Virus record (IMG/VR): IMGVR_UViG_3300030106_001611
Span: 1 to 53,319 of that record
Origin: a virus
DNA length: 53,319 bases
Direction: 5' to 3' (one strand)
Shown: positions 37,370-46,679 of the stretch, in pieces
How positions within the stretch are numbered: the stretch's first letter is position 1
Layout: every line of letters starts with the position of its first letter
The notes under the pieces: model-generated
What the model saw: only the letters and a program-made list of their open reading frames with translations
Told to the model about the DNA's origin: nothing
Database searches by the model: none
Program-made: the position numbers and the translations under genes

Positions 37370-40300
37370 ATGGTAGACCCGTTAATTGATAATAATAACT
37401 CCTCAGAAGAAGATAACGAACAGCCCAAAGCAGATTCGCCTGTAATTGTTGAAGAGCCTCCTGTGAAGGACTTCGACCCAACTCCTACACAGCTAACTGC
37501 AACAGAAATAGCTACTCAAGCAGGCGGGTTGACAACGACTGATGAAGGCACTCCGCGTTTAGAAATTGCTCCTGTAAGCCCTGATAAACTTCCTGAAGCT
37601 ACAAAGGATGACGCGGTGGTGACGCCGCCTGCCTCAAACCAAGATATGTCACAGGCTAGCATGTCGATGGGACTTGAATCTGTTTTACCCCCAGCATTTC
37701 AAAGTGTTCGAAAAACGGAGCAAAAAGACCTAGAAGCTAGAAAAGCTGCTGCTGAATCAAAGCCAGACTTTACATCTTTTATTCGAAATATACAAACTAC
37801 AGGCAAGACTCAAACGTTGAAAGTGGGCAACAGAAGTTTGCCTATTACGAAAGGTATTGCTGATACCATAAAAATTGACGAACAGACTGGGGAACTTACA
37901 GGGGACCCCACCTTTATTCTTAATTTAAAAACTTTCTACAATCTGTCAGGTAAGGCTGCTGCTGATGGTAGAGGCCCCATAATAGCTTATGAAACAGCCG
38001 CTGGTCAATTTGATTTAGAGGCTGCAAACAAAACTGAAGAGCTAGTGCCTCCGTTGTTCAGGCAGTATAATGCAAGAAAAGAGATGCTAAAAAACTTGCA
38101 GGGCTTGCCTAAAGAAATTCAGGAAACAGTTGTTAACAACATAGACTTTAGTTTAAAATACAATGTGTCACAAAGATTAGCAGAAGCAGGCAGGTTCTTG
38201 GGCATAGAGGCACCTGACTTTTTGATTATGTTGAGAGGTGTAGACCCACAAACTGCGTTTAATCCTGAAATGAACCCTGTGATTGCTGCTATAAAAGAAT
38301 CAGGTTCGCTTCCCGGAACAGCGGAGTTTAAAGCAGAGTATGCTGTACAATCTCAAAAGTTTCGTGAGAAGTATTTAGATTTTAAAGGGTGGGTTAGAGA
38401 TAACATACCTGCCGCAACTTTAGGTCGATACTATGATGAGCACATTCATCGTATTTTAGAAAAACAATTGCCTCCTGAAGAGTACGAAAAGTACGCATAT
38501 GAAAGAGATGCAAACGGCGAAATCATTACCGCTCAAAATGGTGATAAAATAAAAGCATCATTTATAAGTGAAGATGTGGCTTATAACATTAACGATGCAA
38601 CTTTTGATGCAATGCACCCTGCTAAAAAGGCAGTAGCTCTTATCCTTGAAGAAGTAGCTTTTACAGCACCTTTTGGTTTTATACGAACGGCTGAAGGTCT
38701 TAGAAAAGTTGACGACATCTTGGCACTGGCGAAGACCGATAAGTACAAACACTTATTACAAGGTATTACTGAACCCCGCCAGATACAGGAGATTTTAGCA
38801 AAATACGAAAGCAGAGCCAAGGCTGACACCTTTTGGAGAGCAGGTATAGAACAGTACGAAACCAACCAAACATTAGCAAATATTGATGATAGGCTTCGTC
38901 AGATTAGAAATACTATAGATAACCTAAACACAAAATATCCAAACGACTCAGATATTGCCTCTGTCCCATCTTTGATAGGGGAGGGAACAGTTGACCTGCC
39001 TAAAGCAGACCACCTTAGACGTTTGAATGCAGAAGCAAAGCAACTAAAGGCAACTAAAACAAAGTTATTTATTACGGGGCAGACTCTTCCATACGTGCAG
39101 GATGTTACCGAAGCCAGTGTTGCCATAGGTCTTATGACGGCTGGGTTTCGCGAATATGGTCCTTTTGATGACCCTAACACAAACGAAGCTTTTGGAAATT
39201 TGTTTGCAAGTTTGGGCGGGTATCGACCTATTGTATACGGAACAAGGAACATAGCTGCCAAAGGTGCTGTAGCGGGAGCAAGCCGTATGTCTAATAAGGT
39301 TGCCATGCCTTTTACTATGATTCGTGATTTTATAGGCAGCATACCTGTAGCGGGTCCAATCTTGGTAGACAAAACGATAGAGAATGTTGAGCAGGTATTA
39401 GGAAAAACTTTAAGTCAAGATGAACGCCGTCATTTACGAACCGTTATAGAATTTTATAAAAAATTAAAACCGGAGGACCGTGCGGAAGCTCTTGCAAGTC
39501 AGCAAGAATCCTTCGAACTCATAGATAGGTACGCATCAAAGTTTTCGAACCCAGACCGTATGAGGGAGCTAATACTCGACACGTATGAACACACCAGCGG
39601 TATCATCAGTTTGGTTGCAGCAGGACAACTAAATAACATATCTCGACAGTTAGATTTAGATATGTTGAGCAAATATGATATTAAAGACATGGAATCAAAC
39701 TTCAAGTCTCAACAAAGTCATATCATACTAGCAGAGGAAGCCATAAGACAACTTAAAGAGGGGCTATCAGGTATAGAAAATCCTTTAGACAGAGCAGTTA
39801 TAGAAGAGTTTGTTGAAAGCAAGGCTAGAGGTTTAGAGGTTTTAAAAAATAAAGTTAATGAAGACAATCTTCAGAGACTACAGAATTTAGAAAATTTAGA
39901 ATCTTATGTACTCACTTTTGGTAAAAACGGTGCTGATATTGAGACTATAGAAAGCTTGTCTAAATATAGAGCAACATTGGAATCTACTGTTGAAGGAGCG
40001 GGGGAACTAGGAATAGTTTTAAATAAGGCTGAAAATGTAAAAGCCATGAAGCGTTCTTTAGATGCTCGTAGAGACAGAGCACTTAGAAAGGCGGCTGCTC
40101 TACGAGGTAAGCCCGGATATGAAGCTGCTTTGAATGAAGCTATTGAAGAACTTGTAAATTCAACACGAGCCGACAAGTATCTCATAGGCGATGAAATATA
40201 TAATGGAGTTCGCGAAATAGCAAAAGCAACAGGCCCTATTGATATAAAAGATGTTGTAATGGAACTTGCAGACGGCAGAGGCACTGATGGTCTTAAAGCT

Positions 40301-42274
40301 TTTTTCGGACCTGATTCAGCTTTATGGGATAGCGCGGACGCAGTAGACGCGGAACAGGCATTTACTAGAATATTGAACGATAATATAAGTGCGACAGACA
40401 TGGCTGATATACGTAGTCAGTTACTTAAAAAAGCAGAAGATGCTCCCGGTGCAGGCAAGATTAAAGATAAAATTAGAAACATGTCCGAATTGGATATTGC
40501 TATAGAGTTAATGGAAAAGAATCCTGACTTTAATCCTTTTCTAGTAGCTGACGCTTATGATTTGGAGTTGCTTAGAAGACACTTTAAACGTATGAAAACT
40601 ATGAAATCAAAAGCCGGAGAGGATACTACAGCCTATAGTAAGTTTATAAGAACATTAGATAACACCATAGCTAATCAAAGTGAAGATTTATCAAAGGCAT
40701 TTATTAATGCCCGTAAAGAGTACGAGATAAGAGTTGGGGTACCTACAACACGAGGTATGTATATAGACGAATTGATTTCTAAAAAAGATAGAGTGCTAGC
40801 TAAAGAAATCGACATAGACAAAGGCAGCTTAAAATCAATATACAAAGACGGCTTTGAACCTCGTCAAATGTTTAATAAATTGGGAGACGGTATATCTAGT
40901 ATATTGTCTCCTGTAAGGGACGCTGGAAAAGTATCTATAAAGAATGAAATAGATAAACTGGTGTATTCGTTTGGGGAGTTTCATAGCAAAAGTGGCAAGT
41001 TTGTATTCGATACCAGCACAGAAGCAGGAGCAGCTAGACTTGAAGACGTTAGAGCAGTAGTCAGAGAAGTTTTAATTAACAAAATGGGGCCTGACTTTTT
41101 AAAGAAGTACAAAAAAGTTAAGTCTAAAACAGTGCCTGAAGCTTTAGTTGGCGAACAATCTAAAGAACTGATGAATGATATAGATGCTATTATTAATGAG
41201 ATTAATATACCTGTTCTACAAGCAGATGGCACAATACTCAAAGAAGCTCTCATAGACCCTATGGAAATTCTGGAAGTTTCTAAGCCACTTCAACAAGTTA
41301 TGAAGGAACAGCCTAGAGTTGCACAAGCTTTTAGTCTACTAAAAGAAAGGTTTAAGAAGTTCAAACAAAAAGAAAAAGCAGCAATTGCCGCAAAAAAAGA
41401 CAGAGACGAATCCAGCATAAAACTAATGGAAAATGTTTTAGGCAACACAGACCCAAAGTCTTTCTTTGATAAGTATATATTGTCAGGCGAAGGCGGCAGA
41501 TTGCAGGCTGTAAAAGACGCTGTTGTTCGAATAGCAGAGGCTGAAGGTAGGGACCCTAAAGAAGCCTTAAAAGACCTTAATGATATAATGGCTATGTACA
41601 CTATACAAGGCTTGTTTAATCTTGCAGGTGTACAGGGTAAAAAGGGCAAAGTGATAAGACCGCCGGGAAAATCCCCGGAACTTGTTGCTATGGAAATAGA
41701 GGCCCCTCAAAGTGCCTTGGAAGTTTTGTCTGACCCCAACACAAGCAAAGTGGTAAGGGACCTCCTTGGAAATGAAACTTACGAGTTCCTAGAAGATACC
41801 CTTCGAATTATGAATGAAAGCACTCATGTTGTTAGGGCAGCGACTCAAACAAACGACTACAAAGGGATTAAAACGGCAGGTATTGTTAGTAGAATCTGGA
41901 ATGGTGTTAAAGGTTTTGTTAGTCCTGTATATATTGCCACAGAGTACCTTTTAACTACGGCAAAAGCTGGTAAAATTAATATTATGAAACTTGCAGTTCA
42001 AGATAGAGAGGCTGCGATAATACTTCACAAAATGTTAAAAAATCAAGTTACTAAAAAAGATATCGAAAAATTTGATATCATAGCAACTAACTATTTGTTC
42101 ACGGAGTTAGGTGTTCAAGGAATGGAAATGTCTTTAACAGGCGAAGAAATGCCAATAACGTCGGCAATGAAAGAAACTGTGCCTCAAGCTGTAGAAGCAG
42201 CCGTAGAAGGTGCTGAAACTATAATAGATGCAGGGCAATCTGCACTCGACTCAGCAGCGGAGATTATTAAATGA
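37370..42274 (+). CDS. Giant internal (ejection) virion protein
   Basis: The gene encodes 1634 residues, the largest in the window. GAGGAAGA precedes ATG at 37370. An acidic, proline-containing N-terminus leads to long helical regions (LSKYDIKDMESNFKSQQSHI; LRRLNAEAKQLKATKTKLF). Hydrophobic stretches include AKKAVALILEEVAFTAPFGF, DFIGSIPVAGPILVD and VSPVYIATEYLL. I see no lysozyme or transglycosylase motif. In T7-like phages a single giant protein of this place (gp16-like) is ejected and spans the cell envelope, and that role is inferred here. Its stop overlaps the last gene of the operon in ATGA. Confidence 0.72.
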   Translation: MVDPLIDNNNSSEEDNEQPKADSPVIVEEPPVKDFDPTPTQLTATEIATQAGGLTTTDEGTPRLEIAPVSPDKLPEATKDDAVVTPPASNQDMSQASMSMGLESVLPPAFQSVRKTEQKDLEARKAAAESKPDFTSFIRNIQTTGKTQTLKVGNRSLPITKGIADTIKIDEQTGELTGDPTFILNLKTFYNLSGKAAADGRGPIIAYETAAGQFDLEAANKTEELVPPLFRQYNARKEMLKNLQGLPKEIQETVVNNIDFSLKYNVSQRLAEAGRFLGIEAPDFLIMLRGVDPQTAFNPEMNPVIAAIKESGSLPGTAEFKAEYAVQSQKFREKYLDFKGWVRDNIPAATLGRYYDEHIHRILEKQLPPEEYEKYAYERDANGEIITAQNGDKIKASFISEDVAYNINDATFDAMHPAKKAVALILEEVAFTAPFGFIRTAEGLRKVDDILALAKTDKYKHLLQGITEPRQIQEILAKYESRAKADTFWRAGIEQYETNQTLANIDDRLRQIRNTIDNLNTKYPNDSDIASVPSLIGEGTVDLPKADHLRRLNAEAKQLKATKTKLFITGQTLPYVQDVTEASVAIGLMTAGFREYGPFDDPNTNEAFGNLFASLGGYRPIVYGTRNIAAKGAVAGASRMSNKVAMPFTMIRDFIGSIPVAGPILVDKTIENVEQVLGKTLSQDERRHLRTVIEFYKKLKPEDRAEALASQQESFELIDRYASKFSNPDRMRELILDTYEHTSGIISLVAAGQLNNISRQLDLDMLSKYDIKDMESNFKSQQSHIILAEEAIRQLKEGLSGIENPLDRAVIEEFVESKARGLEVLKNKVNEDNLQRLQNLENLESYVLTFGKNGADIETIESLSKYRATLESTVEGAGELGIVLNKAENVKAMKRSLDARRDRALRKAAALRGKPGYEAALNEAIEELVNSTRADKYLIGDEIYNGVREIAKATGPIDIKDVVMELADGRGTDGLKAFFGPDSALWDSADAVDAEQAFTRILNDNISATDMADIRSQLLKKAEDAPGAGKIKDKIRNMSELDIAIELMEKNPDFNPFLVADAYDLELLRRHFKRMKTMKSKAGEDTTAYSKFIRTLDNTIANQSEDLSKAFINARKEYEIRVGVPTTRGMYIDELISKKDRVLAKEIDIDKGSLKSIYKDGFEPRQMFNKLGDGISSILSPVRDAGKVSIKNEIDKLVYSFGEFHSKSGKFVFDTSTEAGAARLEDVRAVVREVLINKMGPDFLKKYKKVKSKTVPEALVGEQSKELMNDIDAIINEINIPVLQADGTILKEALIDPMEILEVSKPLQQVMKEQPRVAQAFSLLKERFKKFKQKEKAAIAAKKDRDESSIKLMENVLGNTDPKSFFDKYILSGEGGRLQAVKDAVVRIAEAEGRDPKEALKDLNDIMAMYTIQGLFNLAGVQGKKGKVIRPPGKSPELVAMEIEAPQSALEVLSDPNTSKVVRDLLGNETYEFLEDTLRIMNESTHVVRAATQTNDYKGIKTAGIVSRIWNGVKGFVSPVYIATEYLLTTAKAGKINIMKLAVQDREAAIILHKMLKNQVTKKDIEKFDIIATNYLFTELGVQGMEMSLTGEEMPITSAMKETVPQAVEAAVEGAETIIDAGQSALDSAAEIIK

Positions 42275-42525
42275 ACAAGAAGCTGAAGCCAATACCGAAG
42301 GACAATAAAGGACTTCCTAATTTACCCAAGTCCGTTCGTAACAATATGGGCTTCATGTCCTATGGTGGCAAAACTAAACGAAAGAGCTACGCGTATGGCT
42401 CTATGGTTCGAACACCAATGAATCCAGATACAAGCATGAAGTCCACTATGAACCCAATGATGCCCCGCGAACAAAGAGGCATGATGTCAGCACCAACTCC
42501 CATGTCAGATAAGATGAACAAATAG
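42271..42525 (+). CDS. Met/Pro-rich small protein, last rightward gene
   Basis: The gene encodes 84 residues starting with ATGA overlap of the giant virion protein gene. The N-terminus is lysine-rich (MNKKLKPIPKDNKGLPNLPK). The C-terminal half is rich in methionine and proline (TPMNPDTSMKSTMNPMMPRE; later MMSAPTPMSDKMNK). It is probably disordered. The role is unknown, perhaps a minor virion component. It ends 2 bases before the stop of the converging leftward operon. Confidence 0.65.
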   Translation: MNKKLKPIPKDNKGLPNLPKSVRNNMGFMSYGGKTKRKSYAYGSMVRTPMNPDTSMKSTMNPMMPREQRGMMSAPTPMSDKMNK

Positions 42526-42527
42526 GT

Positions 42528-42752
42528 TCAAATATATCTGCTAGACTTTTCTAGCATCTCGTTTCCGACAGACTTTAAATATCTAAGAAGACTTGCTACC
42601 TTGAAGGTTCCTTCATAGGATGGCAGGTCTTTTTCCATTACGCGAACAAATTGGTCAGGCTCTACGTAATCCATGTCCAGTTCTACACTACCTTTATCAT
42701 TTAATTTAGCTGTTATTTTGAACAGGTCCATTTTAAGATGCTTGTTGCTCAT
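42528..42752 (-). CDS. Small protein at the end of the replication operon
   Basis: The gene encodes 74 residues (MSNKHLKMDLFKITAKLNDK, SVELDMDYVEPDQFVRVMEK, FKVASLLRYLKSVGNEMLE), an alpha/beta layout without recognised family. Its start overlaps the preceding nuclease-like gene by 20 bases. It is the last gene transcribed in the leftward operon. A perfect 6-bp hairpin (GCTAGA/TCTAGC, 42540-42555) lies near its 3' end, but without a U-run it is only a weak terminator candidate. Confidence 0.65.
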   Translation of the reverse strand: MSNKHLKMDLFKITAKLNDKGSVELDMDYVEPDQFVRVMEKDLPSYEGTFKVASLLRYLKSVGNEMLEKSSRYI

Positions 42753-43158
42753 CCTTGTACGCCTTAATTACATCAGAAGAAAACAACTTCTGCAGGTTCA
42801 ATAGGTACATCCGGGAAGCGTTGTTGTCACCACCGCTAACAGATTTCTTGTAGTCTAGGTTTTCGATTATACGTTTCAGAGAAGGCACATCGAACACAAG
42901 GGTTGCAAAAGTCTCATCCCCGATACAAAGATTGTGGAACCAGTAGTCTGCTTCCGTAGCAGCGATGCCACTAGGCTTGCCATAGGACTCGTATTCAATG
43001 GCTATGTTGCCTGTTCGAACCCACATGTCCCGCTCTGACTTCACCTCTACCTTCTTATCTGTCAGCATGTCGGCAACTCGCTGTTCGCGAACTTTGCCGT
43101 ATGCTAAATCTAAATCAAACTTTTTGCGGTCACAAACCGCTGGCTCCATATTACTCAT
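42733..43158 (-). CDS. Putative PD-(D/E)XK nuclease-like protein
   Basis: The gene encodes 141 residues. The N-terminal half has FDLDLAYGKVREQRVADML, then KKVEVKSERDMWVRTGNIAI and EYESYGKPSGIAATEADYW. The E-x-K in VEVKSE (E38, K40), followed by a strand with IEYE and the SGI...ADYW motif, matches small restriction-endonuclease-fold proteins found in phages. It probably binds metal and cuts or processes DNA, perhaps branched or host DNA. It overlaps the next gene and follows the zinc-finger gene by 5 bases. The catalytic call needs structure comparison. Confidence 0.6.
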   Translation of the reverse strand: MSNMEPAVCDRKKFDLDLAYGKVREQRVADMLTDKKVEVKSERDMWVRTGNIAIEYESYGKPSGIAATEADYWFHNLCIGDETFATLVFDVPSLKRIIENLDYKKSVSGGDNNASRMYLLNLQKLFSSDVIKAYKDEQQAS

Positions 43159-43163
43159 ATTTT

Positions 43164-43331
43164 TTACTCTCTATGGTCTTCATGTTCATGGTTGGGATAA
43201 TAAACCTCAACCCACGACTTACATTTTGGACACTCCAAACAACTAAGTATAGTGTATCGGTTATCCGTAAGTTCGTCTGCATCATGGTCTGCAGACCACC
43301 TTAACTCTGTATTACAGTGCCAACAATTCAT
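43164..43331 (-). CDS. Small zinc-finger protein (55 residues)
   Basis: ATG at 43331 overlaps the RNR stop in ATGA. The product begins MNCWHCNTELRWSADHD and later has LSCLECPKCKSWVEVYYPNH. The cysteines C3, C6 and a later C-x2-C-x2-C cluster should hold one zinc. The ending is histidine- and acid-rich. Small proteins of this type are frequent in phage nucleotide-metabolism operons, with unknown function. Its short length makes it easy to miss. Confidence 0.7.
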   Translation of the reverse strand: MNCWHCNTELRWSADHDADELTDNRYTILSCLECPKCKSWVEVYYPNHEHEDHRE

Positions 43332-45277
43332 GCCGCATTCAAATCCACTACTTCACAAACACCTGCCGTGCAAGCCAGTTCCCTTGAACCCGTAGTATTA
43401 TCTTCTTTTTCGAAATCTGTCAACTTATTCCATTCGATGTTGACGTGTTTGTACATCTGTTCCCACTCAAGGTAGTCATCAGGTTCTATATCCTGATAGG
43501 GTGCTTGCTGATATGTATGGTCACTATGAGGCAGGAATGATACACCAGAAGCTACATCAAAGTTCTTATATACCCATGCACCAACTTCCATCCACTCGTG
43601 CTCCTTCACAGTCACCGTAATAGATGGCTTGTGTTCACACCAGTGTATAGCGTAGGTCTTCCATAACTCTAACTGCTCAATAGCCGTCATCTTAGTTCGT
43701 GTAACGGCACCTTTAGGTGACTTCATAGGAAAGCTGAACACAGTAACACTGTCAGGCTTCCCCATGTCACGTTCATTGTAAACACCCTCTTCAATCAAGA
43801 ATTGTGTCAGCGGGTCTTTGTTATCTCCGCGAACGGTTCTGATAAAGTAATCGTTGTGCCGTGCATGTATCCCGCTTGCTGCGTCCACCAGTTGAGACAC
43901 AGTACCCGACGGCTTTACACAAGTGATTGCAGTGCTCTGCGGGATTCCAAGCATGTTCGCAAACTTCAGATTTGTGTCCACTGCTGTTTGCCGCATCTCT
44001 TCTAGCCAACGCTTGCTGTCTATATTTTTGGATAAAACGGGATGGTCCATGATACCAGTTAAGGATACGCCTAACAAACGCTCTTCCTCTGTGTTGTCTT
44101 TCCATATCTTCCTCAAATACTTGAAGTCAGTCAAAGTAGATTGAAGGGTTCCAAGAATTGTAGCCACACGAACTTTACGATTCAAGTCATCCAAACTGTC
44201 TGATTCACGAACCACTACCTCTGACAAGTTACAGAATTGGTAACCCCGCAGGATAATTTCTGAACACGGGTTGGTTCCCCACATATATCCTGTCTCACGT
44301 CGCCCGTTACGAGCTACCTGCTTATCTGCAGCCTCACGATTAAAGATGCCACGCTCACCAGACTTACTGTCGTAGAGAGCAAGCCATTCACGCATGAACG
44401 TACCCATCTCTGGCTTATTCTTGTAGGCAACAGAGTTGTTCGCCAAAGCACGTTGACCATTACGGTATATCTGTTTGTCGGGTTCATCCCACCACTCGCC
44501 AGCTTTAGCGTGACGCATCTGGTCATCATTAAGATTAGACAGACTAATGAGTGCGCTGCGACGAACGCCCCCTACGACCACTACCTCGCCCACCTTACAC
44601 ATAAGGTCGTGACATTCAATGGGAAATAGTCTACGTCCGGCGGCTTTCTTAAAAATCTGAACTGTAAAGTTAAACAAATCTATCAAAGGTTGTGGACCGC
44701 TAGCTCTTCCACCCATGACTTTCAAACGAGAGCCAGAAGGTCTAATTGCAGACATATCCCACTTAGGAACCTGTCCAGCGTACAGTAATGCTATCAGTTC
44801 GCGAAATGATTTTGCCCATCCCGGCTTACTATCAGCTACCGTTATAACTATGTCAGAATCCCCAAAATTGTCAGAAATAACAGGAAGTCTATCAACATTC
44901 TCTCTCTCCACACTAAACCCTACACCCGTGCCGCACATCAAAATATACATGCACTCATCAAACGCACGAGGACTATCTACAGGTATATAACTACAGTTGT
45001 AACCACAGATGTTATCACGAGCAAGAGCCGGACCAGAAGTCATCATTGCTCTCATACTAGGCATAACTTGCAAACTCAAAATAGAATCTTGAATCTCCTT
45101 AACTGTACCGTCTTGCAACTTTACGTTGTGCTTCATAAGCACGTGGTCCTGCATAAACCGAATGTAACGGTCCACCGTCTCATCCCAGTTTTCTCTGCGA
45201 CCTTCTTCGTCTATCCAACGAGCGTATCTTGATTTGTGAATGAACTGTTGATACACGGTAGGTAGTAGGTTGTTCAT
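43328..45277 (-). CDS. nrdJ: Class II ribonucleotide reductase (adenosylcobalamin-dependent)
   Basis: The gene encodes 649 residues, of the monomeric RTPR type. It reduces ribonucleotides to deoxyribonucleotides using a cobalamin-generated thiyl radical. The active-site loop is TNPCSEIILRGYQFCNLSEV: C338 is the radical cysteine, E340 the catalytic acid and C349 one redox cysteine; its partner is C95 in CGYNCSYIP. VKPSGTVSQLVDAASGIHAR is the conserved phosphate-binding loop. ACTAGVCEVV at the C-terminus supplies the swinging cysteine pair. No small subunit is needed. Its place beside a nucleotide-kinase homologue shows a dNTP supply module that depends on host B12. Confidence 0.93.
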   Translation of the reverse strand: MNNLLPTVYQQFIHKSRYARWIDEEGRRENWDETVDRYIRFMQDHVLMKHNVKLQDGTVKEIQDSILSLQVMPSMRAMMTSGPALARDNICGYNCSYIPVDSPRAFDECMYILMCGTGVGFSVERENVDRLPVISDNFGDSDIVITVADSKPGWAKSFRELIALLYAGQVPKWDMSAIRPSGSRLKVMGGRASGPQPLIDLFNFTVQIFKKAAGRRLFPIECHDLMCKVGEVVVVGGVRRSALISLSNLNDDQMRHAKAGEWWDEPDKQIYRNGQRALANNSVAYKNKPEMGTFMREWLALYDSKSGERGIFNREAADKQVARNGRRETGYMWGTNPCSEIILRGYQFCNLSEVVVRESDSLDDLNRKVRVATILGTLQSTLTDFKYLRKIWKDNTEEERLLGVSLTGIMDHPVLSKNIDSKRWLEEMRQTAVDTNLKFANMLGIPQSTAITCVKPSGTVSQLVDAASGIHARHNDYFIRTVRGDNKDPLTQFLIEEGVYNERDMGKPDSVTVFSFPMKSPKGAVTRTKMTAIEQLELWKTYAIHWCEHKPSITVTVKEHEWMEVGAWVYKNFDVASGVSFLPHSDHTYQQAPYQDIEPDDYLEWEQMYKHVNIEWNKLTDFEKEDNTTGSRELACTAGVCEVVDLNAA

Positions 45278-45570
45278 TGATTGTCTCCTTTAATCTTAAT
45301 CATCTTCTCTAAGTACCACTTAGCTTTTTCTAAATCTTCTACACCATTTTTGTAACGGTATCTCCACAAGTATTTTATTATGTTTCCCTGTAGGTAATAT
45401 TCGAATCCCTCTTCTGTAGCGGCTTGTATAGCGTCAACACACTCTATTCCCGCTTTGTTATAGTGGGGTGGAGAATTTACCATGTCTACGTTACCATACG
45501 TTTCTTTTCCAATACGCTCCAACTCTTCTTCTTTCATCCTACGCACCATGTACTGTTCGTATCTACTCAT
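45274..45570 (-). CDS. DUF3310 / T7 gp1.7-like nucleotide kinase homologue
   Basis: The gene encodes 98 residues. The DUF3310 signature is clear: VNSPPHYNKAGIECVDAI, GFEYYLQGNIIKYLWRYRYK and NGVEDLEKAKWYLEKMI. T7 gp1.7 of this family has nucleotide kinase activity without a usual P-loop. A role making dNDPs beside the reductase fits, but activity here is inferred. ATGA overlaps tie it to the reductase downstream and to the gene upstream. Confidence 0.8.
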   Translation of the reverse strand: MSRYEQYMVRRMKEEELERIGKETYGNVDMVNSPPHYNKAGIECVDAIQAATEEGFEYYLQGNIIKYLWRYRYKNGVEDLEKAKWYLEKMIKIKGDNQ

Positions 45571-45923
45571 TGCTTTGGTCCAAAATCCACTTTAATTACA
45601 TTGTTTTGTTTTTCTATTTTAGGAAACTGAGTTACGTTATCTATTTCTGATTCCAACTCTTCTAATAAAGATTCAGCTACTTCTTCAAAGGATATACGAG
45701 CTAATCCAGCTTGCATAACACGGTCTAAATCATTTTGCAACAATTCAATTAAACCTTGTTGTGCAACAAACCCTGCGTCTATATAATCCTCATCTTCTGT
45801 GTCTGTGCGTAAAGTAGTATCATATGCAGTCATACTAAAATTTTCATCATCTACCTTTTGCATAATTATATACCATCTGTCTTTCAATAGACTACCCTTT
45901 TCAAGTTCTTTCTCAGTCGTCAT
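45567..45923 (-). CDS. Acidic protein of the replication operon, unknown
   Basis: The gene encodes 118 residues. ATG at 45923 gives an 11-base overlap with the preceding endonuclease gene and is preferred to a start at 45947. The protein is acidic and alpha/beta (SLLKDRWYIIMQKVDDENFS; FEEVAESLLEELESEIDNVT) with a short basic-hydrophobic end (NNVIKVDFGPKQ). No family is recognised. The acidic character and place next to DNA-processing enzymes suggest a partner or mimic, which is speculation. Confidence 0.6.
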   Translation of the reverse strand: MTTEKELEKGSLLKDRWYIIMQKVDDENFSMTAYDTTLRTDTEDEDYIDAGFVAQQGLIELLQNDLDRVMQAGLARISFEEVAESLLEELESEIDNVTQFPKIEKQNNVIKVDFGPKQ

Positions 45924-46287
45924 TTTTAAACCACTCCTCTGGCACACCCCCCTCTGACCAAGGAAACCCGTGTCGATTTGCCCAATCTGCGTAGCTGGTT
46001 TTACTGCCTCTGTATATCTTGTTTTGTGCCCTTACAAATACAAATCGTATATCTAAATCAGGGTACTGCTCTTTTATAAGCTGCATCTTTACCCTGTCTC
46101 CTTTATCAAGATGGCCCTTGGCTTCAATGTATATATCTTGTTCAGGAAGATAAAAGTCCGGCACGTAAGTTCGCGGCTTTGGTATGTAAGTTAATTTCTT
46201 TTTTTCATACTCAAAAGCAACTTTCTTATTAGCCAAAGACCTAGCCAAGCCTATTTCAAACTGCGACCTGTATTTTGTTCCTCTCAT
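45913..46287 (-). CDS. T7 endonuclease I family Holliday-junction resolvase
   Basis: The gene encodes 124 residues from ATG at 46287, chosen because it overlaps the preceding stop in ATGA and has AAGGA 3-7 bases upstream; the open frame extends to 46410. It aligns along its length with T7 gp3: YRSQFE (E11), FEYEKKKLTYI, YVPDFYLP (D44), YIEAKGHL (E55, K57), IKEQYPDLDIRFVF, KIYRGSKTSYADWANRHG and VPEEWFK. The four catalytic residues E, D, E and K are all present. It cuts branched DNA, resolving junctions before packaging and helping degrade host DNA. Confidence 0.9.
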   Translation of the reverse strand: MRGTKYRSQFEIGLARSLANKKVAFEYEKKKLTYIPKPRTYVPDFYLPEQDIYIEAKGHLDKGDRVKMQLIKEQYPDLDIRFVFVRAQNKIYRGSKTSYADWANRHGFPWSEGGVPEEWFKNDD

Positions 46288-46679
46288 AATCCTTGCAACG
46301 GAAACCCCGCCTTCACCCCTTCTAGCCTTTTTAATAGATACTGTTCTACTTTTGGTGATAATCTTTTTAAGTTGTCTAACTGCTGTGATATTTTTAGTGT
46401 CGGCAGACAAACGGTAACCCCCTGACGCAAGTTGTGAACAATATTTTGAAATTGAAGTTCTATAAGTTGTATATCTCTATACTCTGTTTCAGATTTAAGA
46501 GAGCCTTCCGTCGAAAAATTATCTACTAATGTTAGCGGCAGGGCTATTTCTAAATTTCTCAATCTAACAGTAGAGCGACCACCCCCACGGCACTCATGTG
46601 ATTCGACGAACACGCATCGTAATTCTGGATTTAATTCAAACAGTTCGTGAGGGTAGTCTCTCGTGTATATAATAGGCAT
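46284..46679 (-). CDS. Replication-operon protein, unknown function
   Basis: The gene encodes 131 residues. ATG at 46679 (MPIIYTRDYPHELFELNPEL) is chosen because it overlaps the stop of the exonuclease gene in ATGA. The N-terminal part is beta-rich with CVFVESHECRGGGRSTVRLR, and the C-terminal part is helical (LKISQQLDNLKRLSPKVEQY). No family is recognised. It is coupled on both sides to nucleases, suggesting that it assists DNA processing. Confidence 0.65.
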   Translation of the reverse strand: MPIIYTRDYPHELFELNPELRCVFVESHECRGGGRSTVRLRNLEIALPLTLVDNFSTEGSLKSETEYRDIQLIELQFQNIVHNLRQGVTVCLPTLKISQQLDNLKRLSPKVEQYLLKRLEGVKAGFPLQGL

